DNA from: Paracoccus isoporae
GTDB lineage: Bacteria; Pseudomonadota; Alphaproteobacteria; Rhodobacterales; Rhodobacteraceae
Direction: 5' to 3'
Assembly: GCF_900101865.1 (NCBI RefSeq)
Contig: NZ_FNAH01000010.1
Location: 48,214-112,213 of the forward strand
DNA length: 64,000 bases
Both the position numbers and the translations under genes were made by a program. How positions within the stretch are numbered: position 1 is the stretch's first letter; each line of letters opens with the position of its first letter. Positions 32,994 to 41,534 of this stretch are shown in pieces. The notes under the pieces were generated by a model. It was not told the origin of the DNA. It worked only from the letters and a program-made list of their open reading frames with translations, and ran no database searches.

Positions 32994-34681
32994 CACAGAT
33001 CTCCGTTCTTGAGGCTTTCCACGGCATGGGCCGCAGCCCGCGCGGTCAGCGCCATATAGGTGAGCGACGGGTTCACGCAGCTTGACGAGGTCATGCAGGC
33101 GCCGTCGGTGACATAGACATTCGGCGCGTCCCAGAGCTGGTTGTTGCCGTTCAGCACCGATGTCGCGGCATCGCGGCCCATCCGCGCGGTGCCCATCTCG
33201 TGGATGCCCATGCCGGGCGCGTAGTCGCTCTCGGTCGGGCGCACATCGACCGCGCCGCCCGCCTCGAACAGGTCGACCGCGTCCTGCTGCATGTCCTTGC
33301 GCATTTCGCGTTCGTTCTCGCCCAGCTCGACGCTGATATCGAGCACCGGCATCCCCCATTTGTCGGTGACCGTGTCGCTCAGCGCGATGCGGTTCTCGTG
33401 ATAGGGCAGCATCTCGCCGAAGGCGGTCATGCCGATGCGCCAGTCGCCGGGCTTGCTGATCAGCTCCTTGAAGTCCTTGCCGATATTCAGCTCGGCAATC
33501 TCGCGCCGCCAGCCCTCGCGGCTGGCCGAGCCCTGATAGCCGAAGCCGCGCAGATAGGGGCGTTCCTCGCCATCCAGATTGCGGAAGCGGGGGACATAGA
33601 AGCCCGCGGGGCGGCGTCCGAAGTAATATTTGTCGTCAAAGCCTTCGATCCGGCCCTCCGCACCGACGCGGAAATGGTGGTCCATCACGTTATGGCCCAG
33701 CTCGCCCGAGGCGGAGCCGAGCCCGCCCTCCCACACATCGGTGGCAGAGTTCATCAGCAGCCAGGTCGAGTTGAACGCAGAGGCATTCAGGAACACGACA
33801 TTGGCGGTGTATTCATAGGTCTGGTTGTTCTCGGCGTCGATGATCTCGACCCCGGTCGCGCGCCCGGCGTCGCGGTCATACATGACCTGCCGCACGATGG
33901 AGAACGGGCGCAGCGTCAAATTGCCCGTCGCCATTGCCGCGGGAAGCGTCGCGGACTGGGTGCTGAAATACGCGCCGTAAGGGCAGCCGAGCCAGCACTT
34001 GTTGCGATACTGGCAGTTGGCGCGGTTCTGTTCGGGCTTGGGCTCCGTGATGTTGGCCACGCGCGAATTGATCAGATGCCGCTTGCCGCCGAAGGCCTGC
34101 TGGATGCGCGCCGCCACGTCCTTTTCCACGATATTGAGCGGGATCGGCGGCAGGAACTGCCCGTCCGGCAGAACGTCCAGCCCCTCATTCGAGCCGGAGA
34201 TGCCGGCGAACTGCTCCACATGGTCATACCACGGGGCCAGATCGGCATACCGGATCGGCCAGTCAATCGCGATGCCTTCCTTCTGATTGGCCTCGAAATC
34301 AATATCGGACAGACGATAGGAATGCCGCCCCCACATCAGCGAGCGGCCGCCGACATGATAGCCCCGGAACCAGTCGAACCGCTTCGTCTCGACGTAAGGG
34401 TTATCCTGTTCGTTCGCCCACATGCCGTTGGTCGGTTCGTTCAGCGGATAGTCGCGCTGCAAGACCGGGTGCTGGCGCTTCATCTCCACCGTCGCCGTGC
34501 CGCGATGGGGGTAATCCCATGCCTCTTTTTCGGCATTCACGTAATCGGTCAGATGCTCGATATTGCGCCCGCGTTCGAGCATCAGCACCTTCAATCCCCG
34601 TTCCGTCAGTTCCTTCGCGGCCCATCCGCCGCTGATCCCCGAACCGACGACAATCGCGTCGTAATGCGTATTATCTGCCAT
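32993..34681 (-). CDS. GMC-family FAD sugar dehydrogenase, catalytic subunit (glucoside 3-dehydrogenase-like)
   Basis: A 562-residue flavoprotein. The FAD-binding motif VVGSGISGGWAAKEL is at 11-25, and the C-terminal GMC region shows HEMGTARMG (494-502), NVYVTDGACM and the conserved Asn537-Pro538. There is no signal peptide; export probably depends on the small subunit. Three cysteines, 223, 229 and 233 (NCQYRNKCWLGCPYG), fall where some FAD glucose dehydrogenases hold an iron-sulfur centre. With a subunit 3-type partner and a DUF1080 gene beside it, oxidation of glycosides at C3 is the best guess. The usual cytochrome c partner is absent from the window. Confidence 0.88.
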   Translation of the reverse strand: MADNTHYDAIVVGSGISGGWAAKELTERGLKVLMLERGRNIEHLTDYVNAEKEAWDYPHRGTATVEMKRQHPVLQRDYPLNEPTNGMWANEQDNPYVETKRFDWFRGYHVGGRSLMWGRHSYRLSDIDFEANQKEGIAIDWPIRYADLAPWYDHVEQFAGISGSNEGLDVLPDGQFLPPIPLNIVEKDVAARIQQAFGGKRHLINSRVANITEPKPEQNRANCQYRNKCWLGCPYGAYFSTQSATLPAAMATGNLTLRPFSIVRQVMYDRDAGRATGVEIIDAENNQTYEYTANVVFLNASAFNSTWLLMNSATDVWEGGLGSASGELGHNVMDHHFRVGAEGRIEGFDDKYYFGRRPAGFYVPRFRNLDGEERPYLRGFGYQGSASREGWRREIAELNIGKDFKELISKPGDWRIGMTAFGEMLPYHENRIALSDTVTDKWGMPVLDISVELGENEREMRKDMQQDAVDLFEAGGAVDVRPTESDYAPGMGIHEMGTARMGRDAATSVLNGNNQLWDAPNVYVTDGACMTSSSCVNPSLTYMALTARAAAHAVESLKNGDL

Positions 34682-34724
34682 CTGGCGCCCCTCCTCAGGA
34701 CAAAGCTGGTTGGCTCAAATCGTG

Positions 34725-35627
34725 TTAAACATCACAGGTCAGAACCGCCGCGCGCAGCGCTTCGGCCGCGGCGTCGGTGGCCTGATCGGCACTCGGTACA
34801 AACTCCTGCGCGACATAGCCGGTGAACCCGGTGTCACGGATTGCGCGGCAAATGGCCGCGTAATTCAGTTCCTGGCTGTCATCGGGCTCGTGCCGGCCCG
34901 GATTGCCTGCGGTGTGGTAATGGCCGAAACAATCCTGATGGTCGGTGATCGTGCGGATCACGTCGCCCTCCATGATCTGCATGTGGTAGATGTCATAGAG
35001 CAGCTTGAAATTGGGCGAGCCGATGCGGTCGCACAGCGCCACGCCCCAGGGTGAGTTGTCACACAGGTAATCCGGGTGATCGACCTTGGAGTTCAGCAAC
35101 TCCATCTGGATCACCACCCCGGCCTCTTCGGCGGCGCCCAGGATTTCCTTGATCCCCTCCTCGCAGGCGCGCAGCCCGTCCTCGGGGTCCATCCCGCGCC
35201 GGTTGCCGCTGAAGCAGATCAGGTTGCGGTATCCTGCATCGGCGACAAGCTGGATGTGGCGGCGGTAATTGTCGATCAGCACCGGGTGGTTGTCGCGTTC
35301 GGCCCAGCCATCCTCCAGGCTGATCTCCGCGCCGTTGCACATCGAGCTGTCCAGCCCGGCCTCCTTCAGCACCGGCCAGTCATCCGGCCCGCAAAGATCA
35401 ATCGCCCCGATCCCGATGCGATTGCACAGAGCGGCCAACTGGTCGAGCGGCAGATCGCCATAGGTCCAGCGGGCGACGGAATGGTTGATATTGCCTTTCA
35501 GCGCAGTGGTTCCGGCGGTCTCGGCCTGCTGCGCGGCGGCCCGGCCTGCGATCAGCAATGCGCCGGTTCCGGCGGCGCCATGAAACAGGCTGCGGCGCGT
35601 GAGTCTCCGTTCCGACAAATCGGTCAT
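34725..35627 (-). CDS. Tat-exported hydroxypyruvate-isomerase-like TIM-barrel protein
   Basis: A 300-residue protein with an N-terminal Tat motif (ERRLTRRSLFHGAAG), so it should act in the periplasm. The rest is a sugar phosphate isomerase/epimerase TIM barrel of the hydroxypyruvate isomerase subgroup, with VIQMELLNSKVDHP, LLYDIYHMQIMEGDV and HYHTAGNPGRHE carrying the likely metal and substrate residues. I place the start at the ATG at 35627; a TTG two codons upstream is possible. Located between a ribose-type ABC binding protein and the GMC oxidoreductase, it is probably an isomerase or lyase acting on an oxidised sugar. Confidence 0.83.
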   Translation of the reverse strand: MTDLSERRLTRRSLFHGAAGTGALLIAGRAAAQQAETAGTTALKGNINHSVARWTYGDLPLDQLAALCNRIGIGAIDLCGPDDWPVLKEAGLDSSMCNGAEISLEDGWAERDNHPVLIDNYRRHIQLVADAGYRNLICFSGNRRGMDPEDGLRACEEGIKEILGAAEEAGVVIQMELLNSKVDHPDYLCDNSPWGVALCDRIGSPNFKLLYDIYHMQIMEGDVIRTITDHQDCFGHYHTAGNPGRHEPDDSQELNYAAICRAIRDTGFTGYVAQEFVPSADQATDAAAEALRAAVLTCDV

Positions 35628-35684
35628 CTTCAAATCCTCGCCTTGTTAAGTCGCCCGCCGCCTCAATTGCGGCAGAGGTCACAT

Positions 35685-35715
35685 CCCTGCGCGACCGGCG
35701 CGCGGACGCGCAGGG
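35685..35715 (-). other. Hairpin after the ribose-type binding-protein gene
   Basis: Twelve bases after the stop on the minus strand, a perfect 9-base stem CCCTGCGCG / CGCGCAGGG with a 13-base loop. No T-run follows, so read-through into the Tat-exported TIM-barrel gene is expected. It is probably a transcript-end protector or partial terminator. Confidence 0.5.
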
Positions 35716-35727
35716 GTCGTCAGCCGA

Positions 35728-36663
35728 TCAATAGGGGCTGTCTTCGAAATAGTAATCCTCGGCATTGTCCTGGGTAATCAACTCGGACGCGATGATGAAT
35801 TCGCCGGTCATGGGTGCAGCACCCGAGGCACCGACGGCCGTCATCTCGATCGCGGTCGAGATCATCGAGGGCGGATAGGTGACGTTGACCGGCACGGTCT
35901 CGTCGCCATTGCGGATGCGGTCCACCATCTCCTTCATCCCGGCGCCGCCGACGACGATCATTTCGCCCGAACGCCCGGCCTGTTCGATGGCCGCCAATGC
36001 ACCGACCGCCTGATCGTCATCCGCAGCCCACACCGCGTCGATTTCGGAAAACCGCGAAAGGTAATCCTGCATCAGCGTGAACGCGTTGTCGCGGTTCCAG
36101 TTGGCGTGATCCATCGCCAGCACCTCAAGGTCAGAGCCTTCGAGCGCGGCCTCAAACCCCTCAACCCGCTCATTATCGACGGTGGACGGAATGCCGCGCA
36201 TCACAACCAGCTTCGCGCCGCTGTCCAGATTATCCACGAAATACTGCCCGGCGGTCTGCCCGAAGCTCATATTATCGCCCGCGACATAGAGATCCTCGAT
36301 CCCGTCCTGCGCCAGTCCCCGGTCCACGACTGTGACCCATGTGCCGCTTTCCGCGATCCGCTGGATCGGGCCGGTCAGCGGCTCGGATTCGAAGGGCAGC
36401 ACGACAAGCGCGTCGATCCCGCGCGTCGCCACCATATCCTCAAGATCCGACACCTGCGTGCCCGGATCGGAGGTCGTGGTCAGCACGAAATCCATGTCGG
36501 GATAGGTTTCCTCGAGCCGCTCCACCGTGCGCTCGGCGTGGTAGTTCAGCGCACCGGCCCAGCCATGCGTGGCGGCCGGGATCGACACGCCGATGGTCTG
36601 TGCGAAGGCAGGCAGGGCAAGTGCGCCCGCCAGTGCCGTGGTGGCAACCAGAGTGATCTTCAT
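35728..36663 (-). CDS. Ribose-type ABC transporter substrate-binding protein
   Basis: A 311-residue periplasmic binding protein of the RbsB/type I fold. The signal peptide is MKITLVATTALAGALALPAFA, and the mature start QTIGVSIPAATHGWAGALNYH is typical. It contains the sugar-binding pattern TVDNERVEGFEAAL and AVWAADDDQAVGALAAI. It follows the permease gene with 43 bases between. The cargo is likely a monosaccharide or modified sugar released by the exported enzymes encoded downstream. Confidence 0.92.
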   Translation of the reverse strand: MKITLVATTALAGALALPAFAQTIGVSIPAATHGWAGALNYHAERTVERLEETYPDMDFVLTTTSDPGTQVSDLEDMVATRGIDALVVLPFESEPLTGPIQRIAESGTWVTVVDRGLAQDGIEDLYVAGDNMSFGQTAGQYFVDNLDSGAKLVVMRGIPSTVDNERVEGFEAALEGSDLEVLAMDHANWNRDNAFTLMQDYLSRFSEIDAVWAADDDQAVGALAAIEQAGRSGEMIVVGGAGMKEMVDRIRNGDETVPVNVTYPPSMISTAIEMTAVGASGAAPMTGEFIIASELITQDNAEDYYFEDSPY

Positions 36664-36706
36664 TGTCAGTCCTCCCAGGGTAGTGTGACAGGGTTGACGG
36701 GCGGCC

Positions 36707-37708
36707 TCAGCGGGCCGGACCCGTGTTGCGTTGCAGAACGACCGCCAGGATGATGACGACGCCCTGAATGGCTCCGTTGAGATAGGGGCTCACGAAATCG
36801 GTCAGGTTCAGGATATTGCCGATCAGGCTGAGGATCAGCACGCCGACCACGGTGCCCCAGACCCGGCCGAACCCGCCTTTCAAAAGCGTGCCGCCGATGA
36901 TGACCGCGGCGATTGCCTCCAACTCCCACAACAAGCCCGTGGCCGAGGAGGCCGAACCGAGGCGCGGCACATACATCACCACCGCCAGCCCGACCAGCAG
37001 ACCGAGCAGCGCATAGGTGATCAGCCGCACCCGCAGCACCGCGACCGAGGAATAGCGCGCGACCTTCTCATTCGAGCCGATGGCCGCGCAATGCCGCCCG
37101 AACGCGGTGTGCCGCATGGCGATCTCGCCGATGATGGCGACAAGCGCGAAGACGATGATCGGCCAGCTAATCCCGGCGATCCCGCCGTAATAAACCGGGC
37201 GGTAGAACTCGCCCATCTGATAGCCGATGGACAGCGTGCCGCCATCCGCCAGCCAGGTGATGAGAGAGCGGTAGATCCCCATCGTGCCGAGGGTGACGAT
37301 GAACGCCTCGATCCCGGCGCGGGTGATCAGCAGCCCGTTGATCATCCCCGCCGCGAAACCGGAAAACAGCGCGATCAGCATGCCCAGCAACACCACCGGC
37401 AGGGTGACGCCCATGCGTTCGGTCATCGCGTTCATGGCGATGATCATCACGCCCGCGACGAAGGCGGCCATCGAGCCCACGGACAGGTCCAGCCCGCCCG
37501 CGGTGATGACGAAGGTCATGCCCACGGCAATGATGCCGATGAAGGCCGAGCGCGCGAGTACGTTGGTGACATTGGCATAGCTCAGGAAATTGTCGCTCAG
37601 CGAGATGCCGATCAGCACCAGCACGATCAGCGCCACGACCGGGCCGATGGCTTGCAGATTGACGGATGACCGGCGCGCAGCCGGTTTCTTGGCGGTGGCG
37701 TCGGTCAT
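36707..37708 (-). CDS. Ribose-type ABC transporter permease
   Basis: A 333-residue RbsC-like permease with 8-10 hydrophobic segments. The family mark GMTFVITAGGLDLSVGSMAAF is near residues 63-83. The true start at 37708 follows from overlap with the ATPase gene (4 bases) and normal length; the longer open frame upstream is a shadow of the ATPase. Confidence 0.93.
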   Translation of the reverse strand: MTDATAKKPAARRSSVNLQAIGPVVALIVLVLIGISLSDNFLSYANVTNVLARSAFIGIIAVGMTFVITAGGLDLSVGSMAAFVAGVMIIAMNAMTERMGVTLPVVLLGMLIALFSGFAAGMINGLLITRAGIEAFIVTLGTMGIYRSLITWLADGGTLSIGYQMGEFYRPVYYGGIAGISWPIIVFALVAIIGEIAMRHTAFGRHCAAIGSNEKVARYSSVAVLRVRLITYALLGLLVGLAVVMYVPRLGSASSATGLLWELEAIAAVIIGGTLLKGGFGRVWGTVVGVLILSLIGNILNLTDFVSPYLNGAIQGVVIILAVVLQRNTGPAR

Positions 37709-39210
37709 GCGGCCGTCCCCTCTGGTTCTGCATCCATGCCCATGGCGAGCTTCACGATGCGTTGTTCGTTCACGTCCGCGCCGCTGACCTCGCCGGTGAT
37801 CTCGCCCGAATGCATGACCACCACCCGATCCGCGAGGCCGATCAGTTCGGGCATCTCCGAGGAGATCACGATGATGCTGCGGCCCTCGGCGGCGAGATCC
37901 GCGATCAGTTGATAGATCTGCTGCTTGGTGCCGATATCGATGCCGCGCGTCGGCTCGTCGATGATGACGATCTCGGGATTGCTCAGCAGTGTCTTGGCCA
38001 GAAGCAGCTTCTGCTGGTTGCCGCCCGACAGATCGCCCACCGCCATGCCCCGGTCGGGGGCGCGGATGGCGAAATCCTCGATGGCCTTGCTGAGCGCGGC
38101 CTCTTCCTTCCTGCGGTTGATGAGCGGATTGCCGAATTCGGACAGAAGCGGCAGGGTCAGGTTCTCGCGCAGGGTCTTTTCCAGCAGCAGACCGGCGCCC
38201 TTGCGGTCTTCGGTCAGATAGACCAGCCCGGCCTTCACCGCCGCCGAAATGTCGCCTGGGGGCAGGGCGGTGCCTTTCACCGTCACCTCGCCGTCGCGCG
38301 GGCGCAGGCCCGCAATCGCCTCGGCCAGCTCGGTCCGGCCGGAACCGACCAGCCCGCCAATCCCCAGCACCTCGCCCCTGTGGAGATTCAGGCTGGCATT
38401 CTCGACCATGCCGGGGACGGAGACATTGCGCACCTCCAGCACCGTCTCGGCGCCGCCTTCGGCCTTGGGCGGGAACAGGTCGGACAATTCGCGCCCGACC
38501 ATCGCCGTGGCCATGTCGTGTTCGCTGAACTCCTCGACCATGCCCGAGCGGACCATGGTGCCGTCGCGCAGTACCGTGACCCGGTCGGCAATCCGCTTCA
38601 CCTCGCTCAGCTTGTGCGAGGTATACAGGATCGCCACGCCCTGTTCGCGCAGCCGCTCGATCTGCTCGAACAGCACCTCGGTCTCGCGCTCGGTCAGCAC
38701 GGCGGTGGGTTCGTCCATGATGAGCACGCGGGCGTCGCGCGACAGCGCCTTGGCGATCTCCACCATCTGCTTGTCGGGGACCGAGATGCGGTTGACCTGG
38801 GTGGCGGGGTCGACGCGGCAATCGAGCCGTTGCAGCAATTCCGCCGACCGCCGCCGCATCTCGCCGTGATCCAGCCGCCAGCCTTTCTTCAGCTCGCGCC
38901 CGAGGAAGATGTTCTGATCGACCGCGAGATGTTCCGCCAGGTTGAATTCCTGGTGGATCATGATGATCCCCAGATCCTCCGCCTCGTCGGAATGATCGAA
39001 GCGGATCGGGTTTCCCTCGAAGATCACCTCGCCATCGGTCTGGGACAGATAGCCGGCCAGGATCTTCATGGTCGTGGACTTGCCCGCACCGTTTTCCCCG
39101 ATCAGCGCGTGGACCTCTCCGGGGCGCAGCGCGAAATTGACGCCGTGCAGCACCTCGATCGGGCCAAAGGATTTATGCACGTCGCTGAGCGACAGGATCG
39201 GGTCGGTCAT
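37705..39210 (-). CDS. Ribose-type ABC transporter ATPase, two domains
   Basis: A 501-residue RbsA-like protein with two nucleotide-binding domains in one chain. The first has Walker A GENGAGKST and Walker B LIMDEPTAVL. The second has the usual divergent P-loop GLVGSGRTELA, signature LSGGNQQKLLL and IIDEPTRGID. It overlaps both the dehydrogenase gene and the permease gene by 4 bases. Confidence 0.94.
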   Translation of the reverse strand: MTDPILSLSDVHKSFGPIEVLHGVNFALRPGEVHALIGENGAGKSTTMKILAGYLSQTDGEVIFEGNPIRFDHSDEAEDLGIIMIHQEFNLAEHLAVDQNIFLGRELKKGWRLDHGEMRRRSAELLQRLDCRVDPATQVNRISVPDKQMVEIAKALSRDARVLIMDEPTAVLTERETEVLFEQIERLREQGVAILYTSHKLSEVKRIADRVTVLRDGTMVRSGMVEEFSEHDMATAMVGRELSDLFPPKAEGGAETVLEVRNVSVPGMVENASLNLHRGEVLGIGGLVGSGRTELAEAIAGLRPRDGEVTVKGTALPPGDISAAVKAGLVYLTEDRKGAGLLLEKTLRENLTLPLLSEFGNPLINRRKEEAALSKAIEDFAIRAPDRGMAVGDLSGGNQQKLLLAKTLLSNPEIVIIDEPTRGIDIGTKQQIYQLIADLAAEGRSIIVISSEMPELIGLADRVVVMHSGEITGEVSGADVNEQRIVKLAMGMDAEPEGTAA

Positions 39211-40352
39211 GGCATCACCTCCACCCAGCCATTATCGGCCTCGTCGGAGCGGATGCAGGCATCGATGAAATGCAGCCCCTCCAGCCCGTCCTGAAGATCG
39301 GGCACCAGCAGCGGGTCGGGCAGGGGGCGGCCCTCCTGCTGGGCGCGGATTGCCGCCGCCGCCTCGCGGTAGAGATTGGCGAAACCTTCCAGATAGCCTT
39401 CGGGATGGCCGGCCGGGATGCGGCTGGATTCCGCGGCACTGTCGGTCGTGCCCGGCCCGCCGCGCCGCAACTTGCGCGCGGCCTCTCCGAACGGGGTGAA
39501 CCACAGCGTCTCGGGCGCCTCATGCGCCCATTCCAGCCCGCCCTTGTCGCCATAGACGCGCAGCTTCAGACCGTTCTCCGTGCCCGGCGCGACCTGAGAG
39601 CACCACAGTGTGCCCTTGGCCCCGCCGGCATAGCGCATCAGCACATTGGCGTTGTCGTCCAGCTTGCGGCCCGGCACGAAGGCGGTCAGATCGGCGGCCA
39701 GCTTTTCGGGCAGCATCCCGGTCACGAACCGGGCAAGCTGGAAGGCATGGGTGCCGATATCGCCGATGGCCCCGCCCGCACCGGCGCGTTCCGGGTCGCT
39801 GCGCCACTCGGCCTGCTTGGAATCGCTGGGTTCGGTCAGCCAGTCCTGCGCATATTCCACCATCACCAGCCGGATCTTGCCCAGATCGCCGCGCGCGACC
39901 ATTTCCCGCGCCAGCCGGATCTGGGGATAGCCGGAGTAGTTGTGGGTCAGGAAGAACAGCGCGCCGGAGGATTTCGCGGCCTCGGTCAGTTCGCGCGCCT
40001 GCGCCATGGTGGCGGTCAGCGGCTTGTCGCAGATGACATGAATGCCACGGTCAAGGAAGGCTTTCGAGGCCGGGCCGTGCAGGTGATTGGGGGTGCAGAT
40101 CGCCACCACCTCGATCCCGTCCTCGCGGGCTGATTCGGTTTCGGCCATCTTCTCGAAGTTGTCATAAGCGCGGTCTTCGGCGATGCCGAGCGTCGCGGCG
40201 CTCTGCTGCGCCTTCTCGGGGGTCGAGGACAGCGCGCCGGCAACGAGTTGAAATTCACCGTCAATCCGCGCCGCAATACGATGCACATTGCCGATCAGCG
40301 CACCGGCTCCACCCCCAACCATACCAAGACGCAGCGGCACATGACGTTTCAT
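39207..40352 (-). CDS. Gfo/Idh/MocA-family NAD(P)-dependent oxidoreductase
   Basis: A 381-residue cytoplasmic dehydrogenase. The Rossmann motif is GMVGGGAGALIGNVHRIAAR near residues 10-29, and the family motif CDKPLTATMAQA is near 110-121 with the conserved Lys. The region GGAIGDIGTHAFQLARFV carries the catalytic His. It would oxidise or reduce a sugar at a ring hydroxyl. In the context of a 3-ketoglycoside locus it may reduce an imported 3-keto sugar, or work on an inositol-like compound. It overlaps both neighbours by 4 bases. Confidence 0.9.
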   Translation of the reverse strand: MKRHVPLRLGMVGGGAGALIGNVHRIAARIDGEFQLVAGALSSTPEKAQQSAATLGIAEDRAYDNFEKMAETESAREDGIEVVAICTPNHLHGPASKAFLDRGIHVICDKPLTATMAQARELTEAAKSSGALFFLTHNYSGYPQIRLAREMVARGDLGKIRLVMVEYAQDWLTEPSDSKQAEWRSDPERAGAGGAIGDIGTHAFQLARFVTGMLPEKLAADLTAFVPGRKLDDNANVLMRYAGGAKGTLWCSQVAPGTENGLKLRVYGDKGGLEWAHEAPETLWFTPFGEAARKLRRGGPGTTDSAAESSRIPAGHPEGYLEGFANLYREAAAAIRAQQEGRPLPDPLLVPDLQDGLEGLHFIDACIRSDEADNGWVEVMP

Positions 40353-41413
40353 TTGCGCTCCCCCAACCCCAACATTCTCAGATTTGCCGCCTGATCGACA
40401 CCGGAATCGGCAAAATCGTCAAAGGCGCGCTCGGTGACGCGGATGATGTGGTCGCGCACGAACGCCGCGCCCTCGCGCGCGCCATCCTCGGGATGTTTCA
40501 GCGCGCATTCCCATTCGACGACGGCCCAGCCGTCGAAATCCATCGCTGTCAGCTTGGAGAAGATTGTCCCGAAATCGACCTGTCCGTCGCCGGGGCTGCG
40601 GAAGCGGCCGGCGCGGTCCACCCAAGACTGATAGCCACCATAGACGCCCTGCCGGCCGGTCGGATTGAACTCCGCGTCCTTGACATGGAACATCCCGATC
40701 CGCTCGGCATAGATGTCGAGATGGTCAATATAGTCGAGCTGCTGCAGCAGGTAATGCGACGGGTCGTACAGCATCTTCGCGCGGGGATGCTGGTTCATGC
40801 GGTCGAGGAACATCTCGAATGTGACGCCGTCATGCAGATCCTCGCCGGGATGGATCTCGAAACAGATATCGACGCCGTTTTCCTCGGCATGATCCAGCAG
40901 CGGCCGCCACCGCGCCGCCAGCTCGTCAAACGCGGCCTCCACCAGACCCGCCGGGCGCTGCGGCCAGGGATAGAAATAGGGCCAGGCGAGCGCGCCCGAA
41001 AACGCCGCCATCCGGTCGAGACCCAGCCGGGCCGAGGCATCGATGGTCTTGCGGATCTGCGCCACCGCCCATTCCTGCCGCGCGGCCGGATTGCCGCGAA
41101 GATGGGCCGGGGCGAAGCCGTCGAACGCATCGTCGAAGGCGGGATGGACGGCGACAAGCTGGCCCTGAAGATGGGCCGAAAGCTCGGTGATCTCGACGCC
41201 GTTCAGCGCCGCGCGGCCCTTCAGATCGGCGCAATACGCGTCCGACGCAGCGGCCTGGTCCAGATCCAGCATATTCGCGGCACCCGACGGCACCTGCACG
41301 CCCAGATAGCCGCATCCGGCCGCCCAGGCGGTGATGTCGTCGAAATTGTCGAAGGGCGCGGAGTCGCCGATAAATTGTGCCAGGAATAGGCCCGGCCCCT
41401 TGATCGTCCTCAT
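40349..41413 (-). CDS. Cytoplasmic sugar phosphate isomerase/epimerase-like protein
   Basis: A 354-residue TIM-barrel protein, first gene of the minus-strand operon. It lacks a signal peptide, unlike the two other barrels in this locus. Metal-ligand segments are ICFEIHPGEDLHDG (Glu), LYDPSHYLLQQ (Asp, His), FHVKDAEF (His) and VVEWECAL (Glu). It pairs with the Gfo/Idh/MocA enzyme, a combination common in sugar and inositol catabolic loci. The substrate is not known. Confidence 0.87.
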   Translation of the reverse strand: MRTIKGPGLFLAQFIGDSAPFDNFDDITAWAAGCGYLGVQVPSGAANMLDLDQAAASDAYCADLKGRAALNGVEITELSAHLQGQLVAVHPAFDDAFDGFAPAHLRGNPAARQEWAVAQIRKTIDASARLGLDRMAAFSGALAWPYFYPWPQRPAGLVEAAFDELAARWRPLLDHAEENGVDICFEIHPGEDLHDGVTFEMFLDRMNQHPRAKMLYDPSHYLLQQLDYIDHLDIYAERIGMFHVKDAEFNPTGRQGVYGGYQSWVDRAGRFRSPGDGQVDFGTIFSKLTAMDFDGWAVVEWECALKHPEDGAREGAAFVRDHIIRVTERAFDDFADSGVDQAANLRMLGLGERK

Positions 41414-41437
41414 GTTTCCCCCCGAAGAAACGTGCGA

Positions 41438-41482
41438 TGCAATCGGTTACATAGTGGGTGACACAGGATGAAATGGTTTACA
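41438..41482. promoter_or_regulatory. Twin LacI-type operators in the 3-ketoglycoside locus promoter
   Basis: The 121-base gap between the divergent isomerase and LacI genes contains TGCAATCGGTTACA at 41438-41451, which fits the LacI-family consensus TGNAANCGNTTNCA at every fixed base. A second site, TGAAATGGTTTACA at 41469-41482, fits with one change (G for the central C). The two are 31 bases apart, about three helical turns, so two dimers or a tetramer could bind on one face. This strongly suggests control by the regulator at 41535. Confidence 0.75.
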
Positions 41483-41534
41483 ACCGTTTTTTTTGGCCTA
41501 AATTGTTCATCTCTGGCAGCAGGAAAGAGACCGG

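Noticed and set aside
36707..38821. 704-residue fusion of the ribose-type permease with an upstream extension
   Set aside because: The extension is a shadow of the ATPase gene in another frame. The permease start at 37708 overlaps the ATPase stop by 4 bases, as usual in this operon.
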